A stretch of DNA of 36,054 nucleotides, from NCBI GenBank assembly GCA_021819085.1, contig JAKASJ010000029.1, positions 1 through 36,054 on the forward strand, written 5' to 3'. This document shows, piece after piece, positions 1-8,530 of this stretch. The notes under the pieces were generated by a model that was not told the DNA's origin, did not search any database, and saw only the letters and a program-made list of their open reading frames with translations. This stretch comes from Pseudomonadota bacterium (GTDB taxonomy: Bacteria > Pseudomonadota > Gammaproteobacteria > Acidiferrobacterales > UBA6901). Positions within the stretch are counted from its first letter, which is position 1. Each line of letters begins with the position of its first letter. Position numbers and translations under genes: made by a program.

Positions 1-200
1 ACCGCGTAGACCGAAACACTATTGTCGTTATCATTCGCCACATAGGCGAAGCGCGGATAGACACTGACGGTGCCGGTCGGGGTGCTGCCGCCACTGCCAC
101 TGCTGCTGCCTCCGCCTCCGCCACCACAGGCCGCCAGCGTAAGGAGGACGGCAACCACAAGCGCCGTCGGGATATTGCGGGTGACACAGGTGCGAAACAT
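1..200 (-). CDS. Lipoprotein with probable beta-propeller domain (5' part only)
   Basis: The gene runs off the left edge; only the first 66 codons are visible. The N-terminus has a short charged start, a hydrophobic stretch and the lipobox LTLAAC at about residues 20-25, followed by a glycine/serine linker (GGGGGGSSSGSGGS). This is a classic lipoprotein signal, so the protein should be acylated at Cys25 and anchored in a membrane. The first sequence after the linker, FAYVANDNDNSVSVYAV, is the typical opening of a YVTN/lactonase-type beta-propeller blade. ATG at 200 is preceded by a GGGGAG ribosome site at good distance. A propeller is inferred from one blade only; the function is unknown. Confidence 0.72.
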   Translation of the reverse strand, partial: MFRTCVTRNIPTALVVAVLLTLAACGGGGGGSSSGSGGSTPTGTVSVYPRFAYVANDNDNSVSVYA

Positions 201-589
201 GATGATCTCCCCCAGTTCAATGCCGGTATCGTTCTTCTTTGCAAGGCGATGCGTACGCATCAAAACAGCCGCCAGTTTTCGGGTCACGGGGAAACCGTTC
301 TCCGCAACCATGCGCGGCACACGGTACCGGAGGGGTTTCACCGATGACTCACCGATAGGACCTGATCCAGAAACGGGGACGGACTGCGCCAGGATCTGGC
401 GACCATGCGATACCGTAACAGCCGCGGAACTTTCCTCTGCGCTGCTACCGGGAAGACCGGTGCATACCGAGAGCGAACGGCAAACCGAGACTGCGCGTTA
501 TTTCAGACGGGCGGGTGCGGATTGTGTTGGGCGCGGGATTCCAGGACCACCCGTACGGTGGCCACAGGCGCAGGCCTGGCTCGAACCCC
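201..589. other. Gap between lipoprotein gene and regulator, nothing recognised
   Basis: About 390 bp separate the lipoprotein start from the 3' end of the regulator; both genes lie on the minus strand. It should hold the lipoprotein promoter and the regulator terminator. I see the ribosome site next to position 200, but no convincing -35/-10 pair and no hairpin followed by a T-run. Open frames on the plus strand here have no start signal and continue antisense into the regulator gene. Confidence 0.4.
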
Positions 590-3500
590 TCACTCGGGGC
601 GAAGAAACGCCTTGCCAAAATGCTGACGGACCGCCTCGGCCTCGGCGGCGCGCCCCAGGCGCTCGCAGGCAGCGATCAAGGCGCGATAGAAGGCCTCGGT
701 GTGAGGAGCGCCTTCCAGAGCCCGGCGGTAGCAGTCGGCCGCCTCTTCCCACCGGTCCTGGCGCTCCAGCCATTGTCCGAACTGTTCCAGATGGCGACAC
801 CACCGGCGATGCAGACGTTCGCGTCCGGATTCCGCCCAGCGCGCCGACACTCCGGCCAGATACGGTCCGGCATATAATCGGTAGATGCCGTGGGCGAGTC
901 GGGTAATTTCTTCCGGATTCCCGCCATGCTGGGGGATTCGTGACCCGATTTGCGCGAGCAACGATTCGAGCGCTCCGATATCAGTCCAGCAGCAGCGGGG
1001 GTTAAGGCGCAACCGGCTGTCATCCACTTCAATGGCCTCGGGCAAGAGCAGGCGACGCAAGCGGTAGAGGGCGGTTTCCAGGGCATGGCGGGCCTGGTCA
1101 CCGTCTGCATCAGGCCACAGCGCATCCTCCAGCCGCTCACGGCTCATGCCGCTTGAGTCCGCAGCCAGCAGCTTGAGCAGGTCGAGCGGCTTGCGCGGGA
1201 CTTTCTTGGGAAACGAAACCGGTTTCCCGTCATGCAGCAGCCGGAAACCACCGAGCGTAAAGATCCGGTAACGCCAGGGCCAGGCCTCCAGATGCCGCGA
1301 GTCCGCATCCGGCAGGAGGCCTCGTCTGGTGATGAGGCTGCACACATATCCGATTTCAATCTCCGCCTCAAGCGCCACGCCGCATAGGCGACTCATCATT
1401 CCGGGATCCCAGAAGGGCACGTTGGCAAACCCGTGATTGCGCCCGAACGGCAGGGCACGGCGCAGGCATTCGCGCACGCGCTGCAGGTCCGTTCCGGTCT
1501 GCATCCATACGTGCGCCTCGATGAGACCGGCAACGAACTCGAGATAATCGCTTTTCATCGCGCAGCCGATCTGGCGCATCCGCTCAACCTCTGCGCGCGC
1601 CTCGTCATGCCTCCCCATCGCGATCAGGATCTGGGCGGTTCCCTGGTGACACAAAGCCTCGGGAAACGGCGTCCCCATCTCCACGGCCAGACGGACGGCA
1701 GTACGGGCATGCTCCAGTGCTCCCGGGAAATCCCGGTGCTGGAACATTTCCCACGCACGCAGTAAATGATGATGCGCGACATCCAGACGGCGGGCCGGAT
1801 GGGTCGCAGCAGACATGCGCACGAGATAGGCGCCCGCTTTCTCCAGGTCGCCCAGCGACAGTGCCGCGTAGGCTCCCTGCGACAGCAGGCGGTGGTCCCA
1901 GAGGTGGGCGCCCGCCTCTTCGGCCATGGCAAGACCGTCATCAACCATCTGGAAAGCCGTCTTGAAGTCGGCGACGAACCAGGCATGGGCCGCCTCGGTG
2001 ACCTTGCGTTGCAGGGTGAACGCGGGCGAAACCCGAAAGTGCCGGGCCGACTGTTTTAGCCGTTCGACCAGCACTCCCGCCTCGGCCACGTGTCCTATCC
2101 ACAGCAGATAGAGCGCCCCCGAGAACAGGCCCAGCACCTGCAACTGCGGGTCGGTAGCCGTCTCCACGAGCCGCCGGAGCCGGGCAAACCATGCCTCCAG
2201 ATCCCGGTGATCCGGCTGTCGGAAAATGAGCGCCGTGAACATGGCGAGGGTAACCCGCGCCTCCACTTCCGGCGGCAAGGCCCCCGCGGTCCGCGCGAAG
2301 CGCCGGTCGAGCCACTCGATCCAGCGGTCCAGGCCGGTATAATCGTCCCAGCAGGCCAGGAAAGTTTCGACCACGCCGGACCAGCTCAGGAACAGTCCAT
2401 CGGGCAAATCCGCTGCCGCGAACTGCTCAAAGGCGCGCTCGAACCACGTGCGGCTCTCTATCGGATCGAACGGAAAACGGCAGACCCCGCGCCAGTAGCT
2501 CAGCCAGGGCACCTGCTCGAAAAGAGATCCGGGAATCGCATCGATCCAGTACGCCAGCATCTGATGCCGCCCGCCGGCAATCCACCCCGGGGCTTCGGCC
2601 AGCAATATCCGGATCAGGTCGGGCCAAGCTAGCGCCTGCCGGTATTGCTCGATCGCCCCTTCGGTCCGGCCTTCCTCCTCCAGCACTCTGGCGGCGGCGT
2701 AACGTGACTGCAGCTGCTCCTGCGGCGTGGACATTGCGGCATCCCGCGACAGCAGAAACTGACGAAACAGCGCGTGCCACCGATACACCGGCTCTGCTCC
2801 GTCGCGCCGGTCAATGAAGCACTGCCGGCGATACAGCTGCTCCAATACCCGTCCCGCCCCCTTGTCGCCACTGAGCCGCTCAGCCATGTGCGCGGTCGTT
2901 TCTTCGAGCAGGACACAGCGCCGCAATACTGCCTGCTCGGTCACATCCAGCCGGTTGAAGATCTCGCCCGCGAAAAAATCGAACAGCGTATCGCGGCCCT
3001 GGTTGCCGGAGACCGGGATGTCGCCGCTGGTCCGGACCTCATCTGCCAGCAACAGGATCACCCCTGCGACCCACCCACCCGCGCGTTCGTGCAGGAACCG
3101 GGCCCGGTCGGCCAGGTCGGACCCGTGTGCGAGGTGCCGGATCAGGCCGGCGGTTTCTGCCTCGGTCAGGCGCAGCTCCGGCCATCGGAGAATCTCCATG
3201 CTCCGGTTCACCTGCAGGCGCGCGAAATCCGGAGGCGGGGGGTTGCGGCTGATGACGATAGCCCGAACCTGCGGTGGCAGGTGCGAAAACCCTTCCGCCA
3301 GAATCCCGTGCACAGGCGAGCCATCGGACAACTCGTGGCAATCATCGATCACGACAACCACCGGATGAGGGAGCCGCTCGTAGAGTCGCGCGAAATAGCG
3401 GTGGGCAAACGCGGCAAGACCCGCGAAACACTCGGGCGTCAGCGCCGGAAGCGAAAACCGCCGCCGTGCAAACTGGTCCCGGACGGCCTGTCCCAGATGG

Positions 3501-3730
3501 TTGAAGAAGGTTGCCGGGTCGCTCTCTCCCGCATGCAGCGTGTGCCACAGGCCGGTAACGCCGCGGGCAGCGAGGTAGCTGGAAATGAGCGTGGTCTTGC
3601 CGGCGCCTGCCGGGGCCGTGAGCCATACCAGCGATTGCGGCTGTGCGCGATCCAGCCACGCAAACAGCCGTTCGCGCGGAAAGACGCTGCGACTCGAAAA
3701 CGCGGGTGCCCGGCTCCGGGTTCTAGCCAT
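590..3730 (-). CDS. STAND-ATPase transcriptional regulator with SARP winged helix and BTAD domain (copy 1)
   Basis: A 1046-residue regulator. A MalT/STAND-type ATPase occupies about residues 15-330, with Walker A GAGKTT at 42-47 and Walker B VVVIDD at 125-130. A long alpha-helical, TPR-like middle follows (about 340-815). From about residue 821 (YRIFTLGGFRLL) there is an OmpR/SARP-type winged helix, then a bacterial transcriptional activator domain (BTAD, about 915-1040). Proteins of this build bind ATP and an effector, oligomerise and activate promoters; the effector here is unknown. MalT itself has a LuxR-type helix-turn-helix at the C-terminus, which is replaced here by winged helix plus BTAD. 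A close paralogue lies at 17475-20606 on the same strand. The ATG at 3730 starts MARTRSRAPAF; no strong ribosome site is visible. Confidence in the domains is high; the regulated genes are a guess. Confidence 0.88.
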   Translation of the reverse strand: MARTRSRAPAFSSRSVFPRERLFAWLDRAQPQSLVWLTAPAGAGKTTLISSYLAARGVTGLWHTLHAGESDPATFFNHLGQAVRDQFARRRFSLPALTPECFAGLAAFAHRYFARLYERLPHPVVVVIDDCHELSDGSPVHGILAEGFSHLPPQVRAIVISRNPPPPDFARLQVNRSMEILRWPELRLTEAETAGLIRHLAHGSDLADRARFLHERAGGWVAGVILLLADEVRTSGDIPVSGNQGRDTLFDFFAGEIFNRLDVTEQAVLRRCVLLEETTAHMAERLSGDKGAGRVLEQLYRRQCFIDRRDGAEPVYRWHALFRQFLLSRDAAMSTPQEQLQSRYAAARVLEEEGRTEGAIEQYRQALAWPDLIRILLAEAPGWIAGGRHQMLAYWIDAIPGSLFEQVPWLSYWRGVCRFPFDPIESRTWFERAFEQFAAADLPDGLFLSWSGVVETFLACWDDYTGLDRWIEWLDRRFARTAGALPPEVEARVTLAMFTALIFRQPDHRDLEAWFARLRRLVETATDPQLQVLGLFSGALYLLWIGHVAEAGVLVERLKQSARHFRVSPAFTLQRKVTEAAHAWFVADFKTAFQMVDDGLAMAEEAGAHLWDHRLLSQGAYAALSLGDLEKAGAYLVRMSAATHPARRLDVAHHHLLRAWEMFQHRDFPGALEHARTAVRLAVEMGTPFPEALCHQGTAQILIAMGRHDEARAEVERMRQIGCAMKSDYLEFVAGLIEAHVWMQTGTDLQRVRECLRRALPFGRNHGFANVPFWDPGMMSRLCGVALEAEIEIGYVCSLITRRGLLPDADSRHLEAWPWRYRIFTLGGFRLLHDGKPVSFPKKVPRKPLDLLKLLAADSSGMSRERLEDALWPDADGDQARHALETALYRLRRLLLPEAIEVDDSRLRLNPRCCWTDIGALESLLAQIGSRIPQHGGNPEEITRLAHGIYRLYAGPYLAGVSARWAESGRERLHRRWCRHLEQFGQWLERQDRWEEAADCYRRALEGAPHTEAFYRALIAACERLGRAAEAEAVRQHFGKAFLRPE

Positions 3731-4208
3731 GAATACCTAGCCCGGATTTCCGCAACCCAACGTACCCCCCCGAAGCACGGTGCACAGAGCCGCCCCCTCC
3801 ACCATACATCCGCCCTGTCCGGTTTGTTGTTATGGTGCGTCTCATATTATGAACGCCCGCTTATTATCATTTATATTGGCACCATTCCCGGCGCCATGCA
3901 CGGACTTCGAGGCGAAAGCTCCCTAACTCGGTCGCGACAACGCCGATGTACCCCGGGCGCAGTTTCGGGCACCGCCAAGCCGCCTCGGCACCTGCCCGGG
4001 ACCCCGAATTCGTTCGATCCGTTCAGCAGCTCACGATGCTGCGCCGCACCCACCGGCCTGTGGGGTCTGCAATCTCTGGATCAAATTCCGGTGCCATTCG
4101 AAAGGCCGGCAGTGGCAAAGACACCCGGACCGGAAATTGTGCCCTTTATATATCAAATCAGGACGGGGCGCCCGAATTCACCCTCCCGGTCCGGTTCGAT
4201 GATCGGCT
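3731..4208. other. Intergenic region with an AT-rich patch
   Basis: About 480 bp between the divergent regulator (minus) and the MazEF-like pair (plus). Most of it is GC-rich and non-coding in appearance. Positions 3831-3883 are strikingly AT-rich for this genome and contain TATAAT-like hexamers on both strands, for example CATAAT on the minus strand. This is the best place for the regulator's promoter, 100-150 bp upstream of its start, but I cannot fix a -35 box. Confidence 0.35.
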
Positions 4209-4264
4209 TTGACGGCATGTCGGTCGTGCCGTAGTATTACCGTATTACGGTATTACCGTATTAC
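4209..4264 (+). promoter_or_regulatory. Promoter with tandem 8-bp repeats and palindrome, probable antitoxin operator
   Basis: TTGACG at 4209-4214, a 17-bp spacer and TAGTAT at 4232-4237 form a good sigma-70 promoter. Four tandem 8-bp copies of the pattern NGTATTAC run from 4233 to 4264, overlapping the -10 box and covering the expected start of transcription. Within them, 4238-4252 is a perfect 7-1-7 inverted repeat (TACCGTA T TACGGTA). Antitoxins of the AbrB/MazE type usually repress their own operon, so this is the likely operator. That role is inferred. Confidence 0.6.
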
Positions 4265-4283
4265 CCAATCCAAGGTGTTATCC

Positions 4284-4511
4284 GTGCGCCAGATTTCCCG
4301 GCTCACCAGCAAGTACCAGGCAACCGTTCCGCTCGCGGTGCGTCGCAAACTCGGCCTGAAGCCGGGCGATGCGGTGCTGTTCGAGATCGGGGAGGATGCA
4401 GTCACGGTGCGGCGCGCCACGGCGCTCGATGCGGAATATGCCAAATCACTGGAAGGCACATTGACCGAATGGCTGTCGAAGGAAGACGAAGAGGATTACC
4501 GTGGATTATGA
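4284..4511 (+). CDS. AbrB/MazE-type antitoxin
   Basis: A 75-residue SpoVT/AbrB-fold DNA-binding antitoxin. The N-terminal swapped-hairpin signature is clear (SRLTSKYQATVPLAVRRKLG, then LKPGDAVLFEI), and the acidic C-terminus (TEWLSKEDEEDYRGL) is the usual toxin-binding tail. I chose the GTG at 4284 because AAGGTG lies 6-7 bases upstream (4272-4277). An earlier in-frame start at 4209 would sit inside the promoter. The last 11 bases overlap the toxin gene, so the two are translationally coupled. It should neutralise the downstream toxin and repress the promoter at 4209-4264. Confidence 0.85.
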   Translation: MRQISRLTSKYQATVPLAVRRKLGLKPGDAVLFEIGEDAVTVRRATALDAEYAKSLEGTLTEWLSKEDEEDYRGL

Positions 4512-4839
4512 CCGCTTTGCAGTGGTTACCGTCCCGTTTCCGTTTACGGACAAGGCGCAAACGAAACGTCGCCCTGCGCTGGTCGTATCACGCCATGGTG
4601 TCTGGGGTCGCCAGACCGGCCACGCCGTCCTGGCGATGATCACGAGCGCACGTAATTCCCAATGGCCGCTCGACGTGCCCGTTTCCGACCTCGACGCCGC
4701 TGGCCTGCCCGCGCCCTCGGTTGTACGAATGAAGCTTTTCACCCTCGATTACCGGTACCTCATTGCACAGCGAGGGCACCTTTCGGAAAAGGACTGCACG
4801 GCGGTAGCGCACGCGATCAGAATGGTGCTCGACCTCTGA
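4501..4839 (+). CDS. MazF/PemK-family toxin (endoribonuclease)
   Basis: A 112-residue protein with the PemK/MazF opening pattern (VPFPFTDKAQTKRRPALVVS, about residues 11-30), a family of sequence-specific mRNA interferases with an SH3-like barrel. The RRPALVVS motif carries the conserved arginine-proline of the active-site loop. Translation starts at GTG 4501, 11 bases inside the end of the antitoxin gene. Its length matches the family, and no damage is seen, so the module looks functional. The cleavage sequence cannot be read from the protein. Confidence 0.84.
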   Translation: MDYDRFAVVTVPFPFTDKAQTKRRPALVVSRHGVWGRQTGHAVLAMITSARNSQWPLDVPVSDLDAAGLPAPSVVRMKLFTLDYRYLIAQRGHLSEKDCTAVAHAIRMVLDL

Positions 4840-4932
4840 TCTCCTGACCCGCGTTCTCGGCTGACCGTGCGCGCCCGCGATCCGGGGCGGCGTGAAGAGT
4901 CCAGGCAACAACACGCCTGACAGCGATCGGGA

Positions 4933-6099
4933 CTAGAACCCTTCGAGCTTGAGCTTGAGGTCGGTGGGGCTGGTCGCGTACTGCAGAGCCGTCTCGACGT
5001 CGATCTCTCCGGCCCGGTACAGCTGGAGCAGACTCTGGTCGAATGCCAGCATGCCTTCCGCAACGGTACCCTTTTTGATGAGATCGCCGATCTCCTTGAT
5101 CTTGAGCGGATCAAGAATGTACTCGCGCACCAGCGCGGACACCGTCATGACCTCACAGGCAACGATTCGGCCCTGGCCGCCCTTGCGCGGAAGCAGACGC
5201 TGGCCGACCACGGCCCTGAGGTTCTGAGCGAGCTTGGCGCGCATGGTCGGCTGGGTCTCCGGCGGAAAGGCCGAAATAATACGCGACACGGTTTCGGCGG
5301 CTGCCGGGGAATGCACCGTGGAGAGCACCAGGTGGCCCGTCTCCGCCGCGGTCAGCGCCGTTTCAATGGTCTCGGGATCGCGCATCTCGCCCAGCAGGAT
5401 CACGTCCGGATCCTCGCGCAGCGAGGCCTTCATCGCATCGGCGAAGCTGTTGGTGTCGATTCCGAGTTCGCGCTGGGTGATGATCGAGCGTTTCTCCGAA
5501 AACAGGAACTCGATCGGATCCTCGATAGTGATGATGTGGGTGTTCTGGGTCGCATTGATTTCATTGACGAGCGATGCCAGCGTGGTCGACTTTCCGGAAC
5601 CGGTGGCGCCGGTAATCAGGACGAGCCCGCGCGCAAGCTGCCCGAACTTGCCCACCAGCTCGGGAACGCGCAACTCCGCCAGGGACGGAATGCTTGTGGA
5701 GATCACGCGCAGCACCATGCCGATCGAACCGCGCTGATGAAAGAGATTGGCACGCACGCGTCCGATGTCCTTGAAGCCGATCGACAGATCCACCTGGTGC
5801 TCCTTCTCGAACTGGGCGGCCAGGCGCGCGGACATCATGGTGCGCGCCAGACGCTCCATCAGATCCGGCGTAAGCTGCGGAATCTCACGCACGGCACGCA
5901 GCGTCCCGTCGATGCGCAGGATGGGATGGTTGCGGGTGCGCAGATGGATATCCGAAGCCTTGTGCCGCACCGCCAGAATCAGTATCTGGCCGAGCAGCTT
6001 GAGCGGATCGGAGGTGGCCGCCACACTCTGGACGGCGGCCGCAGCGGCGTCCGCGTCCTGGGCAGTTACCGGGCTGGTTGCACTGTTGGGATCACTCAT
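4933..6099 (-). CDS. PilT-type twitching-motility ATPase
   Basis: A 388-residue hexameric ATPase of the type IV pilus retraction family. Walker A GATGSGKST is at 164-172, followed by the acidic box around TIEDPIEFLF (191-200), Walker B DPDVILLGEMRD at 230-241 and the His box TGHLVLSTVHS at 254-264. The N-terminal PAS-like domain keeps the ASDIHLR motif (48-54). The first 30 residues are an Ala-rich, probably disordered tail. It may be PilT or the accessory PilU; sequence alone does not settle this, so no symbol is given. The gene ends a minus-strand run, 53 bp after the aldo/keto reductase, and no other pilus gene is nearby. Confidence 0.9.
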   Translation of the reverse strand: MSDPNSATSPVTAQDADAAAAAVQSVAATSDPLKLLGQILILAVRHKASDIHLRTRNHPILRIDGTLRAVREIPQLTPDLMERLARTMMSARLAAQFEKEHQVDLSIGFKDIGRVRANLFHQRGSIGMVLRVISTSIPSLAELRVPELVGKFGQLARGLVLITGATGSGKSTTLASLVNEINATQNTHIITIEDPIEFLFSEKRSIITQRELGIDTNSFADAMKASLREDPDVILLGEMRDPETIETALTAAETGHLVLSTVHSPAAAETVSRIISAFPPETQPTMRAKLAQNLRAVVGQRLLPRKGGQGRIVACEVMTVSALVREYILDPLKIKEIGDLIKKGTVAEGMLAFDQSLLQLYRAGEIDVETALQYATSPTDLKLKLEGF

Positions 6100-6152
6100 A
6101 TCCGCTTAGTGTAGCCGATGCCGCAAACCCTGCAATCGCCCCGGCGCCCGAC

Positions 6153-7328
6153 TCAGCCGGTCTGCTCGTACATGGCGAGATAGCGGCCGCGGTCCATGGG
6201 GGGAATGCGCGACACGGCCAGAATGTCTTCCAGATGCGCCGGCGTGCTCAGGCCGACGAGTGTCGTGCCCAGTCCCGGGGTGGAGCGGTTGAACTGGATG
6301 GCACGCGCCGCCGCCCCGCGCACCCCCGGCATCGCCTGCTGGACCACGTCGAGCGACTGCGTGCCGAGACGGCCCTTGAACAGGGCATGGCTGCCCATGA
6401 CGTAAACCTTCAGCTGCATCGCCGCCTGCAGGATCGACGCCTCGTTGCCCTGCCCGGTCACCTGGTTGAACCGCGCGAAGCCCTCGAGCATCACCTGGTT
6501 GAAGGGCAGCTGGACCAGCGCGAAGTGATGCGGCGCGCGCTCGTCGGCATATACCCTGGACGCGGCCTTCTGCGCCAGCCCGAGCAGCGAAACGAGCGAC
6601 AGAAACACGGGTTCGTCGGTGTGCGCACGGAATGCGTGATACGTGGAAATGCCGTAATGCCTTATCTTTCCCTCCCGAACTGCCTCCTCGAGCGCTGCGA
6701 ACACCGCCTCCAACCGGTGCAACAGTTCAGGCTTCCCGACCTGCTGGATATGCACTTCGGGCTGGTCGACGAGGAAAGCATCCAGCGTCCGGACCCCGAG
6801 CCACTCACAGCTGAGATCGAGCTGGTACTTTATATAGGCAGGCGACAGCAGGTGGACCCCGGCCGCCAGCTCGGCATGCGTGCCGAGCCCGCGTCCGGCA
6901 ATCTCGCGCTCGAACCAACCGGCCGGATCGGCCGGCGGCCCTTCCGGAAACATCAGAAATCCGCCCTTGGATACCAGAAACAGTGCCTCGCGCGCGACGC
7001 CCGCCCGGAACGCCGCGTCCAGTCCGGCGCCGACCGCGCGCGGGGAACGGCCGTAGCGGTAATGGGTCGCCGTATCGACGACATTGATTCCGCTGCGCAC
7101 GGCGCGTGCAACGATGGCGGCGATGCGCCCGTCCACGGCGTCCGATGCCGCACCCGGAAACGTGCCGATACCGATGGAACTCAGCAGCGCGCCGCTGCCC
7201 GGAAAATCGCTGTAATGACCGGAAGCGCAGTGCACCCCGAGGCTGCCGGCATAGGCACGCGTCATTTCGGCGGTCGCGAAGCCCGCGATGCGCCCGCCTC
7301 CGCCCGGGTGCTGCGCGTCGGCCGTCAC
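6153..7328 (-). CDS. Aldo/keto reductase with substituted catalytic His
   Basis: A 391-residue member of the aldo/keto reductase superfamily, longer than the usual 280-340 residues. The tetrad residues Asp85 and Tyr90 (VVDTATHYRYG) and Lys121 (FLVSKGG) are present. At the fourth position, where the family normally has LHNPE or IHWP, this protein reads VDQPEV, so the expected His is Asp188. C-terminal NADP-binding features are present (GLSTPAHLEDIL). The substrate is unknown. The start codon overlaps the stop of the upstream deacetylase gene, implying translational coupling and related roles. Loss of the His may change the chemistry from carbonyl reduction, as seen in other AKRs with altered tetrads. 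Confidence 0.83.
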   Translation of the reverse strand: MTADAQHPGGGGRIAGFATAEMTRAYAGSLGVHCASGHYSDFPGSGALLSSIGIGTFPGAASDAVDGRIAAIVARAVRSGINVVDTATHYRYGRSPRAVGAGLDAAFRAGVAREALFLVSKGGFLMFPEGPPADPAGWFEREIAGRGLGTHAELAAGVHLLSPAYIKYQLDLSCEWLGVRTLDAFLVDQPEVHIQQVGKPELLHRLEAVFAALEEAVREGKIRHYGISTYHAFRAHTDEPVFLSLVSLLGLAQKAASRVYADERAPHHFALVQLPFNQVMLEGFARFNQVTGQGNEASILQAAMQLKVYVMGSHALFKGRLGTQSLDVVQQAMPGVRGAAARAIQFNRSTPGLGTTLVGLSTPAHLEDILAVSRIPPMDRGRYLAMYEQTG

Positions 7329-8506
7329 AGATTGCCCATCAGCGGATGCACCTGTCGGACCTGATCGAGAAGCGCCATGACTTCGGACCGCACCGGTCCG
7401 CGGTAATCCGCGTCCAGACGCGAGCGGATCAGGACGTCAGCCCGGGCCCCGTCTTCGTCGTCATCCTGCTCCCAGCCCGCCTCGCGCAACAGCCTCTGCC
7501 CCGCTTCGGGAATCGCCTCCGGCAGTTCACGCCCGGACAGCAGTGCCCAGACGCCGGTCCAGCAGCGTGCGAGCAGCAGCGGATGATAGCCGCCGCCCCC
7601 GATCACCAGCAGGCGCGGGCTGTCCTGTATGACCCGCGCCACCACCGCCAGGAACTGCTGGGTCGATACGCGCAGCTTCCCGAGCGGGTCGCCGGACAGC
7701 ACGTCCGTGCCGGCCTGCAATACCACGGCCTGTGGCCGGAACACGCCCAGCACCGCCGGCCACAGGGTCCCGAACACCAGCGCATATTCACTGTCGTTGG
7801 TGGCGCGCGGCAGCGGCAGATTCAGGCAGGTGCCCGCTCCCGCCGGCGCACCCTGATCGGTCACGGCGCCGCCGCGGAACGGATAGGCATACCCGGTATC
7901 CATGTGCAGCGAAAAGGTGAATACCTCCGGGTCTGCGCTGAACGCCTCTTCAACCCCGTCCCCGTGATGGGCGTCGATATCGATGTAGAGCACCCGCAAC
8001 CCGGCCTGGCGCAGGCGCCGGACCGCCAGGACGGCGTCGTTGAAATAGCAGAATCCCTGTGCCCGGTCAGGGCGCGCATGGTGCATGCCGCCGGCCGGAC
8101 TGAAGGCATGGCGTCCGCGCAGCACTTCCTCGGCTCCCTGCACGCTCGATCCTGCTGCCAGCGCCGGGGTGCTGAAAAATCCGGGAAACCAGGGGTTTTC
8201 CAGATTCCCGATATGGTGGCGCAGCCGATAATCGTCGCTGACGCCGCCCAGGGCTTCACAGCGCTTCAGCGCGCGGACGTAATCGGGCGTATGAAATTGG
8301 CACAGCTCGGCCTCGGAGGCGATCCGGCCGACGCGGTACTCCTCGCGGCTCAAGGCTCCGTAGGCATTGATCAGGTCGAAGGTCAGCGATACGCGCGGAA
8401 TCGACAGCGGATGGTTGGCGCCGTAGCTGTGGCGCCGATAGCGGGAGGCCCCGATGAACACCGCCGGGCGCGTCGGCGGGAACCGGCACTCGCTGATGGC
8501 TTCCAT
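7325..8506 (-). CDS. AcuC-like histone deacetylase family protein
   Basis: A 393-residue class I/II-type deacetylase. The charge-relay histidine pair is in GGMHHA (His142/His143), the zinc ligands are Asp178 and His180 in YIDIDAHHGDG plus Asp268 in QAGTD, and the glycine-rich tyrosine loop is GGGGYHP. GFCYFND is also typical. Bacterial relatives remove acetyl groups from acetyl-CoA synthetase (AcuC) or from acetylpolyamines; which applies cannot be told. The stop overlaps the start of the aldo/keto reductase by 4 bases. The upstream unknown gene ends 24 bp before this start, so all three probably form one operon. ATG 8506 has only a weak ribosome site. Confidence 0.88.
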   Translation of the reverse strand: MEAISECRFPPTRPAVFIGASRYRRHSYGANHPLSIPRVSLTFDLINAYGALSREEYRVGRIASEAELCQFHTPDYVRALKRCEALGGVSDDYRLRHHIGNLENPWFPGFFSTPALAAGSSVQGAEEVLRGRHAFSPAGGMHHARPDRAQGFCYFNDAVLAVRRLRQAGLRVLYIDIDAHHGDGVEEAFSADPEVFTFSLHMDTGYAYPFRGGAVTDQGAPAGAGTCLNLPLPRATNDSEYALVFGTLWPAVLGVFRPQAVVLQAGTDVLSGDPLGKLRVSTQQFLAVVARVIQDSPRLLVIGGGGYHPLLLARCWTGVWALLSGRELPEAIPEAGQRLLREAGWEQDDDEDGARADVLIRSRLDADYRGPVRSEVMALLDQVRQVHPLMGNL

Positions 8507-8530
8507 GGGACCGTACGCGCCCCGGCCCGG

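Noticed and set aside
2774-4234. Long plus-strand open frame opposite regulator 1
   Set aside because: It is antisense to a gene with clear domains, has no ribosome site and no family sense; GC-rich genes often leave the opposite strand open.
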